Below, piece by piece: positions 35,626 to 48,453 of a DNA stretch of 64,000 nt; positions within the stretch are counted from its first letter, which is position 1; every line of letters starts with the position of its first letter. The translations under genes and the position numbers were made by a program. This DNA is from Strix aluco (Eukaryota > Chordata > Aves > Strigiformes > Strigidae), in the NCBI RefSeq assembly GCF_031877795.1, contig NC_133935.1, positions 84,202,748-84,266,747 on the forward strand, in the 5' to 3' direction. The notes under the pieces are model-generated. The model did not search any database and was not told the origin of the DNA. It saw only the letters and a program-made list of their open reading frames with translations.

Positions 35626-37680
35626 TAAATACGTAACTCCTCAGGATCTCTGGCCAGAAAGCATTAGAATCCCAAATGCAAGCCATGGGGATCTGTCACC
35701 ACTTCAAATGCTGGAAAATTTCTTAAGCTGAACAGTTCAGGCAAGAAACTGAAACTCCTGCACCTAAAACTAAAGAAGCACAAAATTTCTTTCTTGGTAC
35801 ATCATGTTCCTGTAGCACTGCAGGGACTCCAAAACCAAAGGCTTATTGAATATATATACCTTCTTAATTTGGCCACGGCTCAGTTTCAGGACAGCAATAC
35901 TCAACACTTCAGTAATGAACTTCCAAGTTCACGATGATCGAGGGACTATTTGTCCCTAAAACTGACACAGGGGTACAAAGGAACAGAAATTCTGCCTTTA
36001 CGGCAGAAAAAGAAGTGCAATCACCTGTACCATGCTATCATGCTCTCCTGGATGCCTCATTAGAGGAGGCTGCACACATTGCTTTTTCAACAACAGGTGA
36101 GATGAAAGAGAAGGCAGGAGAAAACATGCAAAACTCTTCTGATTGAAGAGAAAGACACCTATGTACAGGCATTCTTCAAGCAAGAAAACCTGGGTTTTAT
36201 GTATAAATTTTAATTATATAAATATATTAAAAATACATACAAAAAATTAAAATTGTCATCATCTTGGTCATTACTAGACTTTTTACTTGGTAGCTTCAGA
36301 GACAGCAGCGTAAGCACTTAGAGCTAGATGATGTCCTAGAGAACATGGCACAGAGTGGGACAGACAAGATCTCTGCTCAGCCCCTGGCCCTGCCGAAAAC
36401 TTACCCTGTCTGTTGGCTGGTATTTAATTTAAGCAAAGTTCCAGTCTCTCTTCTGGAAACTGGATTAATATTTCCCTGTGTCACAGGGTGGCGAGAGGAT
36501 GAAACTGTCTGGCTAAGACCTGTAGATCTAGGAATAAACCAGTATTTCTTAGGTACACGATGAAGAAGAAGCTGGCCTAAAGCTGGACACCACTTGCTGA
36601 AGAAAGTGTAACATGATGTTAGTAACAGCAGCCTCTTATCTCCAATGTAAAGGCTAACGTATTAATTGCACAAAGCTCTGGCAGGTAACAGTTCCTGTGG
36701 AAGCCAATTCTTGTTATAATAATGAAAGATTTTGGCATTTGGTATTTGATATTAACTTTGGGATGGCAGGTAAACAGTATCGGCTATCAGAGCAAACCCA
36801 TTAAGGATACAGTTCTGAATCGGCAGATGTTCCCATGCAACTCATACATTCCTATTTTCAACAATTAAATTTCCTCCATAACCCTTTTCTTTTTAAATAG
36901 AATTTGAACATTTTATTTTCTAACAGAATGCAAAATGGCCAAATAAAGATCTATCAGTAGATCATGCACTTCTTTCGCACACAGTTCTGTTCATATCAGG
37001 TCTCTCTGCTCCTTTGCACTGCATGGTACCAGGTACCTAAGTATGGAAGTTGAAAGCATCAGGGTTTTTAAGGAAAATTAGGACTCATGAAAGGAAATAA
37101 GGTTGCAGTGCCTGCACTGAAATCTTCAACCCATCTTTTTTTCCAAGCATATGCTCCTTAGGACTGCATGGATACTGAGCTCAAGGTTTTACACACAAGC
37201 CAGCTCAGCCTCTCAAATGCAAGAAAGGAAGTGATTGTTCCTACCCAACCCCACATATGAAACTTTTTAGTGAAAAAAAAAAATTACCAAAAAACTTTCT
37301 GCAGACTTCCAGAATAATCCTCCTATTGTGTAGATAAAGCATGAGATTAAGCCAAAGATATATTTTGAGAAATTTTAAGTCACCAAATCAAGAGCTTAAC
37401 ATCCCTATCGTATCCTAAATAAGTAGGGGCTTTTGACTTCTGTTAAAAGTGAAAAATTTTTTTATTATGCCATGATAGGCTTTATCTCTTTAACTTGTAA
37501 TAACAATGCCCTTTCCCCAAAACAAACAGAAAGTGTGCTTGTAGTCCATAAAGGAAATTAATGGAAGAGAGACAAAATTCAGTCCTGATATCCTACAGGC
37601 CAATATCCTGATACCCTAATGCAAAATGAACACACTAAGACACCTGCAATACATTTTGAGCTTAAAATGCCAGATTTTAT

Positions 37681-37737
37681 ATAGATATATGTGTGTGTAT
37701 ATATATGGTGTGTATATATATATTATTATATATATAA
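37681..37737. repeat. AT/GT microsatellite
   Basis: A mixed (TA)n/(TG)n tract of the form atatatgtgtgtgtatatat, interrupted by ggtgtg and ending in a ta-rich run. Confidence 0.95.
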
Positions 37738-40700
37738 TTTCTCTGTCATATGAACACAACTGATTACTGATGTGCCTTGTTTACCAAACAGGTGATACAC
37801 CAACAGATTTCTCTTTTGCTGTATAAAGGAGATCAAGCAACCTATTACCAAACCCTGACATTTTCCAGTTGACACTTTCTATGGGAAGAGAGCTGGTAAG
37901 AGAGCACCATCAAGGAGCTCATCTTCCACGTCTCAAATTTTTCCACTGAGATTGCCAGCAAGTTCATTCCAGTGCCTTCTCGGTATGTTCTAAAATGCAG
38001 AAACCACAAATACGTTAAAAAACCCCAACAAACCAGCATTCAGGTGTGGCTAGTGATTTTGCATACATAACTGAAACACTGCAAGGAGGATGTTAAAGAT
38101 GCCTGAAGTTAAGCATCCAGACGTGTTAGTCACACTGGAAAATTTTGGCCCAAATGGCTGGGTGGTGCCTTCAACAATCAGTATTAGCCAGGATTGAACT
38201 TGGAGGTGTTCAACAGGACTGAGAGACTTGGTATATACATTTATCAATCACTCCAAAAGCAGATATTAACCTGTCCTACTTAAGCTACAAGTGGTCAACA
38301 AAACCCCCTCCATCCCTAATGACAAAATACATACGGCCATCTTGAAATATGGATGATAGCAATGATCTGGTTCAGGACTCACAAATTTCCAGACCAATTC
38401 AATTACCTCTCCACTCTGCTGAACAACTGCTTCACACTCTTGATTAGGCCTTTCTTGGTATGAAATCAACAGAGATGAACTTTTGAACACCAGCATATCG
38501 GTAGTTTGCCATAAACAAACCACAACTACTAAAACTGTAGTTCTGCATCACAGTGTTGCTTTAAAAAGAAACAGTTCCATCCTTTCTTTTGTCCTGGTTC
38601 AAGCATTTGTGCAGGAGAATGGGGAACTAATCCAGGCTGAAATAAGAAAGATTATCTGTTAGTTTGAACTCAAATCACCAATCTGGTCTGTCATGATACT
38701 ACTCAAACTTTTGGGCTAGAACAAGCCAGAGACAAGTCCTGCACCTCCCTTCTTATATCATCACCTTGTCCCTTCTCCACAGTGAAGGCACTTAACAGGC
38801 TAACTCAGATGGAAATATATCTAGGGATGGAACAAAACAAGAAAGGAAGCATTTTTCTGTCCAGCTGGCAAAGTAAAAAGCCCACCTGAAGATCACACAA
38901 GCCTAAGGGTAAGGGAAAGAAGAGGAGAGAGGCACGAAGCATCCGTCTTCAGGCATCAGATCTTGGCTTAAGGTAAAATGTGCAACTCTGGCTTCCAGAG
39001 GTGATTTAGGATACTGTATACGATGAGAACAACACTTTTAAATACTAGTGGCGGTCCTCATTATAATACTTTTTAGAATATGCAATGTTTATGAAGCCAA
39101 ACTACCCAGGCTTCTCAAAATGACACACCCAGCTTCCTGCTGAAGACAGAAAAACAGTGTTGGCAGATGGTTATCAGCTACACACAGAATCTCTCTGACC
39201 TGACAAAATATCAGTCCTGCATTTGCGCTGCATATAGCAAGCAAAAATGTGTTTCTGTCTAAATACAGAGAGACTTGATTTTTGCTTTGACTTTTTAGTA
39301 GTGGCTCAACAGTTTTTGTAGATCACACATACATACACGAATAAATGCACGTGTATGGCAACGCTATGCTAACGTGTCTGGAGCTGTTATGCACACCTTG
39401 GATGGAGAATAAAAACAACCACAGAAGCATCTTTAGGAAGAGGCTTCCTAAGATCGAGTGAGAAGATGTGTGAGAACCAGCCAGCTCCCTGTCAGCAGGG
39501 CAGCCCTGGTTCAGTCACTTCCGTGTTGCTCTGAATTACCTGTGACTGAGTCTCTCCCCTGAAATCTGCAGAACAGTGTGTGACGCAAAAACCACTGCCG
39601 TTTGATCAAAACATACAAGCAGGGACAGAAAACCTCCATAACAAAATTTGGATTAATCTGTATGCTTTTTATTTTTTACTCCCTCTGGGGTGTACATTCT
39701 TTAAGAGAATTGGGAACTCGCCCCGAAGTACGTGTGCAGCCATCGAGGTTTTTCTTTAAAGGAACATTTTGACTTCTAAAAAATGAAATTATTAGCAAAG
39801 ACAAGGTAATTAGGCAATGACAATTCATAGAGTACAACCAATCAATAACAGAGTACATTAGCAAGACTGACAGAGGTGTGAAGCCAATACGTTATAAATG
39901 GCTCTATACTGACCTGTAAAAATGCAGCGTTTCCCTAACATTCGGCACAATAAAAAACTAAAATGCTATATAAGCAAGCCAACCTGAAATGACACCTAGT
40001 ATTATAAATGGGCTAATCTATATGTTAATACTGTTGTATCACATAACTGCAGCAAGACTAAGATAACAATATGACTTTGGGGTTTCTATGGCTACATCCT
40101 GGGCTAACGTGCCTGAAAGGGCTTGCTGCTGACACCACACAAGCTTTCTGAGTGCTTCTCTTTGGTTATTTATGATATGATTTATGATAACGACAACATC
40201 TCCTATTTTCTCCCCTCGTCAGATACAATAAATTGCCATCGTTAATCACCGTTCTTGCTTCAGCTATGATTACAATAGTATAATAGGGCCTAGCTATGGT
40301 AATACTGTGTATTAAGGTGTTTTTCCCCCCCTTTAAAGAAATATGCACAAGTAGATCTTTGTAGCCGATGTCAGTACCTGTAGTATTTTAATAATCTTCC
40401 TGGGAGTATTTCTGGATGAGAATTTCTGTTACAACCATGATTTGGCACTGCTCCTCTTGCAAAGATCGAATTTATGATCTAAAGACTCAAAATCCACATC
40501 GTATTATCTGTATCTAACAATTCTCAAATATAACACAAGGGGTTTATATGTATTTTTCTTGACAAAAGGAAAGCAGACGGTCAGTCTTTTCACTTTGCAC
40601 CTCTATATCTAATCTTCCTGGCTGAGCTTTCCAAACCAGCTTTTCAAGTATCACAAATCTTACTAAAAACAAAAACACTGAACCTATATAAACATTTGGA

Positions 40701-43700
40701 AAGATTTCACAGCGCCTTTCCCTTTATATATTATGGTCTTGTATAAGAAAATATACTGTTCTACCTTCAATAAAATCCTGTGTTAAAAAACCTCAGACTT
40801 TTACAAATATTTTAGGAAGCAACTATTTATACCTCCTAGCAGAGGAACAAACTAGGTATTTATTACAGTGGGGTACCTGTACTTCTGCCATACCAATAAT
40901 TTTTACCTGGAATTGCAGGATCTGAGTCCTTCACAGGTTTGCAACCTACATATGCATTCAGGCACTTGGATTCAGAAGTGAGAAAATACAGTGATTATTT
41001 AATATCTTATTTTGTAACTGAGCTGAAGAGCCCCAGAAATGTAAGGCATAATTGTCTCATAGACATCACATATTTCTTTTACCATATTGCTTCAGATCTC
41101 ACCCTTTCTTCCCAGAAGTTCAAAATTTAAACCTAAAAAAGCTTTGCTTTCTGTGTAACGCACCCACGATGGCAGAACTGTGGTTTAGGGCACAGATACT
41201 AGAATGCAAGAGTCGCATTTCTTGTCCTTAGGAGTCTCAGAAACAGCAAGTAAGAGACAGACATGATGGCACGATGGGGTATTTTAGATTGTATTGATAA
41301 GCATATTTCTATTTCTATTGCTGCTATAAATAGCTAACATGCCCTTCAGCCCAGCGATCATTAGTGACCCGACTCTTTACTGGTTTTGTAGCAAAGGTAG
41401 AATAGATGGGAGACAGTTGCAATACTGATCAGGACAGGGAAGATGTTTGACGTGTAAGTGGCAGCACAGAAGAAATGGGAATATGAAGACAGTGGTCTCC
41501 TATCAAATGATTAGCTCATTTCAAAGTTCAGAGGATAAACATGGACACCGCTGTGCTAGGTGTGGCACAAAATCCATGTGGAGGGAGAACACCTCTGCCA
41601 GATGAGGTCTGCAATCAGCTACAATTACCTGCATCTGCCTGTGACTTGCTTTACTCCCTCAAAAGTAAACCTGGGCTATTTTGGGTATTAATCTGTTATA
41701 TACTTGCTCACATGATGGAGCTTCTGCAAAAATGCATTATCAGAAGGAAGCTTTGGCTCAACACAACTTAAAGACCATCATCACTCTTGCTATGCAGGAC
41801 AAAGATGCAGCTTTGCCATCATAAAAAGGCTGTGAGTGTTTATATCACCTTCAAATAACTTTTTAGTTCAACAACTCATTTGGCCATTAATTGCATTTCC
41901 TCTCCTCTTCCTATTGCGCATTACTTGCAACTGCAAGGGCACGTTCGAAACCAAGTGATAAGCTGCTCAGGGCAAGAACCGTATCTGTATTTTTCAAAGT
42001 GTTTTGGTTACTTCTGGGCACTATAAAAAAACCCCAAACAATGGAGCACGTATTTAGAAATGCTTCCACTCATTTGATTGTCTTCATTGGATAAGAAAGG
42101 GAAATTAAGTATTTTCTCAGGAATAAAAAAAAAATAAAATATAAAAATGAGAAAGACTGGGGGAGGGAGAATTTTATTTTCAATATATGAATTGAGATCT
42201 ATAAAAATGCTGTGCTCTAGAATGAACTGGAAAAAGTCTGTCTACACTGTTAGGCAACACCCTGATTTGCGGTATCGATCCATAGTGGCACAAATGAACA
42301 TAAGTCACTGAAATTCAATTTAAAAAAAGTAATAATAAAAAAACCCCTGCCATTGACTGGAAACTCCCAGTAATGCAAACAGAGTTACTATATCTTCAAA
42401 GTAAGAAAAGGCATGTGTTCACCCTCTCTCTTAATATATGTATGCACACCATGCCCACAAGTGTTTAGCAAATATTCCAGCTGTTGGGAATGGGTATGTC
42501 AGCTCATTTCTTTAAGGATACCAGCAGCAATTAGGAACGCTTTTGCCATCCAGAGCAATGCGTTTATTCAAACAGTTGCTAACTCAGAAATACAAATGCA
42601 GTTCCAGCTTACGACTTTGTCTGAGCAGCATCCAAAAGTCTTCATGAATATGTGCTGACAACACGCACCCCAGGCCTTCAGCCCTCTGAATTGGTAGTGG
42701 TGTGTCTTGGTACATACATGAAAACCCACATTTGCTGGGAAGAATTCTGAGATACAATACGAATCCCATAACAAATGTAATCTTCTTGATCTAGCAGAGA
42801 AGGAAATCACTGATGATAAGGTTTTAATAAAGCTTGACAAGCCTCAAAATTAAATTTGCTGGGAAGGGTTCACCCCCGAAACAGATACTTTCAAGCGGTC
42901 TTTGCGAAAGAAGCCAAGGAAAGACTTAAAGAGAGGAAAATGTTTACTTTAAGAGGTTTTTTTCTTACAGCTACAAATCCAATTAGTGACTCTCTTTGTC
43001 TTTCAGCCTCCCTGCTTTATTCTGTATGGGAGCACATGTGTGTCCCTGGCTCTCCCCATAACCCTGCCCTGCAAAAGGTGCCCATAGGCAGACAGAAAAC
43101 TAATCAGGGCAGCGTGATCACCTATACAGCAGCACTTCTCAGGCGGCACTCAACAGCGATTTGAAACCAAATCGGACAGCCCCACGCTACGGTGGGTTCA
43201 AAATGCTGCTGTCAGCACCGCTGGAAAAAAAGTACTATGAGAGCATGGGGTGACCGTGCTGAGTAATAATTCTGCGGGCAGCTTCCCACTCCAGCAAGGA
43301 GCCCAATTCCGGAGGCTGTAGGAAAATTTAAACCACATCCAATTTAAAACCTCTGCTTTTTTTCCGGCGACCTTATAATTTTTCAGGGACAGCTGCTAAA
43401 ATCTATTGCTTCTTTCCGTAGGACCTCATGGATCACAGCAACATCTTCAAATAAATCCCACTTCCAAAGGAGCTCAGAGGCTAAAAACAGAGCAAAGGAG
43501 TCCGTTAGATGCTCTCACTGTACAAGAGCTTTTTTTGGAGGACAACTGGAAAGACCTCGTGGTCTTTTGCAAAGCCACTGCCACGAAACAATCCTACGCT
43601 TCTGCAGTCACTGCAAGCCTTTGTAGGACAATTAAGCTAAGCAAAAAGCAGTGCAAAAAACCAAAGAAAAAGAATACAAGAGAGATCCAGAGATATCAGT

Positions 43701-46170
43701 CTCCTGCATGTACACTAGGAGAGCTGTGCACAAAGGTGAAATGATTTGTGACACACTCCTCTTGGTATTACTTGCAATGGATGCAAAATAACAGAGGGTG
43801 TTTTTGTGGAAACGTTAGGCAAGTTTCAAAATATTGTCTCTGTTTAGAAACAATCCAACCCATTTTTTTAAATAAAAAATCCCAGCTCCAACAACAACCT
43901 CAAAGCCAACATTGCGTGATGCTGCACTTTACACTCAACTCTTAAGTATGCAGCAGCCTTCATTTTGATGCGAGGTCTGCCCCAGTGCTCCCAGTGACCT
44001 TGGCAAAATTCTTAAAACAAAACAAAAACAAAACCAAAAAACACACAAAAAACCCCTTCAGGACCTCAGGCTCTAAAGCTATTTTAGAATTAGCTTTGAA
44101 TAATTGTCCCACAATAGGAGTTTTCTTGATTAATTGCTTAAGATAAGGCCTCCTTTTCCTTGCTGGCCTCCAGTGACTCCCTCTACTTCCCATAATCACT
44201 TTTGTCTCAGTCTCCTGTTCACTGGGAACTGCTAAGAGAAAAATCAGAGATACACTAACTCCATTACCTGAGGATTAGCCACGAGATAACCCTATGTATT
44301 CCATTACTGACCATTATTTGAGTAATTATTCAATCAAGTTTAGACCATGTGAAAGACGCACTAATTGTTTTGCAAAGCTTGCCCAAGCTGTATATCGAAG
44401 GGATGCAACTTGTGTCCTTTAACAAAACAAAAATGATGTGCTGATTGCAAAGGAAAATGAGAAGTGGTTTTGTATCGAACCCTGCTTTAAAAAAAAACCA
44501 AACCTAATTAGGCTTAACTAGGAGTTAAGGATCTATTTTGATCAAGTTTCTACACAAACTGGATTGTGTACATACTTGATTATAGAAATTTTGCAGGTTA
44601 TTGCTTTTCCATCTGAATTATTTAAAAAATGGTACTCAGCCATTAATTTTCTAGCAGTTTATGAGATAAGCACCCTGAATATAGGGAAAGCAGGGATAGT
44701 GGAGAAACAAACAAAGAGCCAGTAACCAGCAGGCTTAATTTAACAAGAAACTTGTGCACACACATCACTACTAGACTCAGAGGGCTTGATACTCTGATTT
44801 AAACTGAATTAATGTCTTTTAGTTAAGTAATATTTTTCTTGGACACATGGGAGAAATGAAAAAACCCTATGAAAACAAATTTAGGGAAGGAATTGGCTTC
44901 AGTAGGCAGTTTTACGTAACATTAACTTTCCACTCAGACATTAAAAAAAAAAAAAATAATCCTTCATTTCAGAGTTGTCGGATTCCCATGTAATCTTCCT
45001 ATTTCATGGACCTGAGAGTGGTACACTACCAAGTGAGTCCCAGCTGAGACGGAACTGGAATTTCCAGGGACACCAGCTGATGTTCTATGAAGACCCCCGA
45101 AGAGGCCACAAACTAAAGACAACTCCATCTCCAGATAGCAAACTTCCCTCAGCTATCAAACGCCACACGAGCATTTACAGCTGATGCAAAATTAATCTGT
45201 AACTATTTATTTGATCTTCTTGTTGCCACACTTTCTAAACACATGTTCTTAAAACCACCACCACCACCAAACAAAATCTACAGCCTTTATTTTTAAAAGC
45301 CCATCAACCTTCCAGCTCCAGCAGATCTCATGTGATACCTTGCATCAGCTATTTTCTAGACGTAGTTTCCTCATAATTGTAAATGCCATTCTGGTAGATG
45401 GATATAACAAGCCCTCACTAGCATCCGGAGGGCTAGTTTGGCAATTTTTAAGCTAGGTTGCTTGACTGTCTTCCAGCTCTTGGCTAATGCAGATAAAGCT
45501 TCCACATGGCTTCCATAAACTCAGACCTTTACCACTTCTGTCTTCATGAAATTTGGGGGGTGGAGGGGAGATTTATCTATGGGAGTGAGCACAAACTATT
45601 GGTATTCTTGGGATTCAGGCAGAACGAAGCATGCTCAGCCGTGGCGAGGGAGCTCCTTCCAAGCTAGGATTAAAGCCAGTGGTAGGGAAGCTTGGGTTTT
45701 AATGGATAAATTGTTGCAGAGTACGCTCAGCCAAACACCTCTGCTGATGAACGGGACTTGAAATTCGGTGGGGAGGGGATTATCTTCCTGCTGTGGCATG
45801 TAATTTTTAAGAACACCCCCCTATTAATCTAGTTACGTGCCAAATAGTAAGCAGCAGTTTGACCCAAATCCTATTAGCAACAACAATCTGTCGTTACCTC
45901 CTCTCCCCAAAATGAAATACGCTCTGGGATGCGTTAGAGCAAAATAAATTGAAATGCGGGAGGTTTTCTGCATTAATTTCTCCCACCTCCCAATTCAAAT
46001 TGTAAATTCATGGGGCAGGGCCTTGAATTATGTTTGTAAAACACTGCCTTCACATGAATAAATCACGGACATAAACAACACAGAAGATTTTCTTTCACAT
46101 TTGTTTTTTCTTCTCATTCTGATTCTCTGTTTTCTCTCATCCTTGTATTTTCCTCCTTTTGTTTGGTCTT

Positions 46171-46955
46171 AGAATGATAGAATAGAATTATAGAATCATT
46201 TAGGTTGGAAAAGACCCTGAAGATCATCCAGTCCAACCATGAACCTCACACTGACCGTTCTCAACTCCACCAGATCCCTCAGCGCTGGGTCAGTCCGACT
46301 TTTAAATCTCTCCAGGGATGGGGACTCCACCACCTCCCTGGGCAGCCCATTCCAACGCCTAACAACCCGTTCTGTAAAGAAATCCTTCCTAATATCTAGT
46401 CTAAACCTTCCCTGGCGCAACTTGAGTCCATTACCTCTTGTCCTGTTGCTTGTCACTTCATTAAAGAGACTCATCCCCATCTCTATGCACCCTCCTTTCA
46501 GGTAGTTGTAGAGGGCGATGAGGTCTCCCCTCAGCCTCCTCTTCTCCAGACTAAACAACCCCAGTTCCCTCAGCCGCTCCTTGTACGACATGTGCTCCAG
46601 ACCCTGCACCAGCTCCGTTGCCCTTCTCTGGACACGCTCGAGTCATTCAATGGCCTTTTTGGAGTGAGGGGCCCAAAACTGAACACAGTAATCGAGGTGC
46701 GGCCTCACCAGTGCTGAGCACAGGGGTGAGATCCCTTCCCTGTCCCTGCTGGCCACGCTATTGCTGATACAAGCCAGGATACCATTGGCCTTCTTGGCCC
46801 CCTGGGCACACTGCTGGCTCATGTTCAGCTGGCTGTCAATCAACACCCCCAGGTCCCTCTCTGACTGGCAGCTCTCCAGCCACTCCTCCCCAAGCCTGTA
46901 GCGCTGCTGGGGGTTGTTGTGACCCAAGTGCAGAACCCGGCATTTGGTCTTCATT
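46171..46955 (-). mobile_element. CR1 LINE 3' portion (minus), nearly open ORF2 end
   Basis: This 785-bp piece encodes the C-terminal reverse-transcriptase region of CR1 ORF2 on the minus strand. It includes [52 protein letters not shown], then [37 protein letters not shown] and [17 protein letters not shown]. Over 46196-46954 (253 codons) there is one in-frame stop, TGA at 46640-46642, and no frameshift that I see. It ends with the CR1 tail (agaatcatttaggttggaaa on plus). The 5' end is truncated near 46955, as usual for CR1. Of the CR1 copies here it looks the youngest. Confidence 0.95.
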
Positions 46956-47617
46956 GCTTGCCCATCTCAAAACCCAGAAAATACTAGTTTTCTGTATTAC
47001 AATTTTTCTGCCTTTTCCTGGCTCTCACTCTAAGCTTTCTCTTTTGCTAGCATTTAGCAGAAAGATAAAAACTAGAAGTGTGAAGAACACGTATGCTTTT
47101 TGTGTCACTTGGGATATTTTCATGAAGGAGACTGGTGGCCAAAGGCAAAATTGAAGCAAAGGGTAAAGGACAAAACATCCAGAAGACCCCATGAAACATG
47201 GGAGTGTAAGAAGCAGTTAGAAGAGGGAGAAGAGATAAAAATGAGTTATACTAAACAAGTATTTCAAGGGCAAAATGAGGAAGATGGGACAAATAAGGAT
47301 GTTGTGGACACATGGTCAAAGTGGCTGTGGAAGAAGCCAGAATGTGAATGGGCAGCAGTCGCTTGCTAGTTTCTCCATCACATGATGCTAAATCCTTCAG
47401 GTTTTGGTCCTCAAACACTTGTTTAGGGAGAACCTCTTCACTCCTGAGTTCTTCCATCTCACACCTGTCACTGCAGATACTGTGGCTTCATTTCTTATGC
47501 ACATCCAGAAAAATAAAAAATGCCTGAGGATACTCTTAGATAAGAAGCTGTTCAGATGTGACATATCTCAGCAGTTATTAAAAAGTAATTACACCTCATA
47601 TTCACATGAAGCATTCA

Positions 47618-47666
47618 TTACTTTCAGATTACTTTCAGATATATAACTTTTAGATATATAACTTTT
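47618..47666. repeat. Two adjacent small tandem duplications
   Basis: ttactttcaga is duplicated, followed directly by two copies of tatataacttttaga-like sequence (atataactttt each). Confidence 0.85.
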
Positions 47667-47877
47667 GCAGCAACCAGAAATAGCTGAAGAATCCCAGTTT
47701 GGTCACTAAGTTACAGTTCGTCTTGCTTAAAATGGTGAATTGTCACTGTGCCAAATCATGAGAATACATCTGTCTGGCACATTACGGCCAAAATGAATTA
47801 GCTTACAATCTCTTGGGTTATTCTGGTTTCTAATATAAAGCTCAAGAGGGCAAAGTTGCTTGAAATGATCAGCAGCT

Positions 47878-48453
47878 TGGGACACGAGCTACCAACTGCC
47901 CCTCTACTCTGCCCTCGTGAGACCCCACCTGGAATACTGTGTCCAGCTCTGGAGCTCCCAATACAAGAAGGATATAGAACTGTTAGAACGAGTCCAGAGG
48001 AGGGCTACCAAGATGATCAGAGGGCTGGAACACCTCTCCTATGAGGACAGGCTGAGAGAGTTGGGCTTGTTCAGCCTGGAAAAGAAGGCTCTGGGGAGAC
48101 CTCATAGTGGCCTTCCAGTACCCAAAGAGCACTTACAAGAAGGCTGGGGAGGGACTTTTTACAGGGACTGTAATGATAGCACAAGGGGTAATGGGTGGAA
48201 GCTGAGGGAGGGGAGGTTTAGATTAAATATAAGGAAGAAGTTTTTTACTGTCAGGGTGGTGAGGCACTGGAACAGGTTGCCCAAAGAGGTTGTGGATGCT
48301 CCACCCCTGGAAGTGTTCAGAGCCAGGTTGGATGGAGCCTTGAGCAACCTGATCTAGTAGAAGGTGTCCCTGCTCATGGCAGGGGGGTTGGAACTAGATG
48401 ATCTTTGAGGTCCCTTCCAACCCAAACCATTCTATGATTCTGTGATTCTATGA
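47878..48453 (+). mobile_element. CR1 LINE 3' portion (plus)
   Basis: This 576-bp 5'-truncated CR1 is in plus orientation. The frame 47917-48357 reads [38 protein letters not shown], a scrambled middle, then [37 protein letters not shown] and FRARLDGALSNL to a stop. The middle (about 48085-48150) does not match CR1 and looks like two compensating frameshifts or a small deletion. The 3' tail is intact: ccaacccaaaccattctatg followed by attctgtgattctatgac. Confidence 0.95.

Noticed and set aside
43406-43744. 112-codon plus frame
   Set aside because: No recognisable domain, no splice context and an AT-rich end. It is most likely chance.
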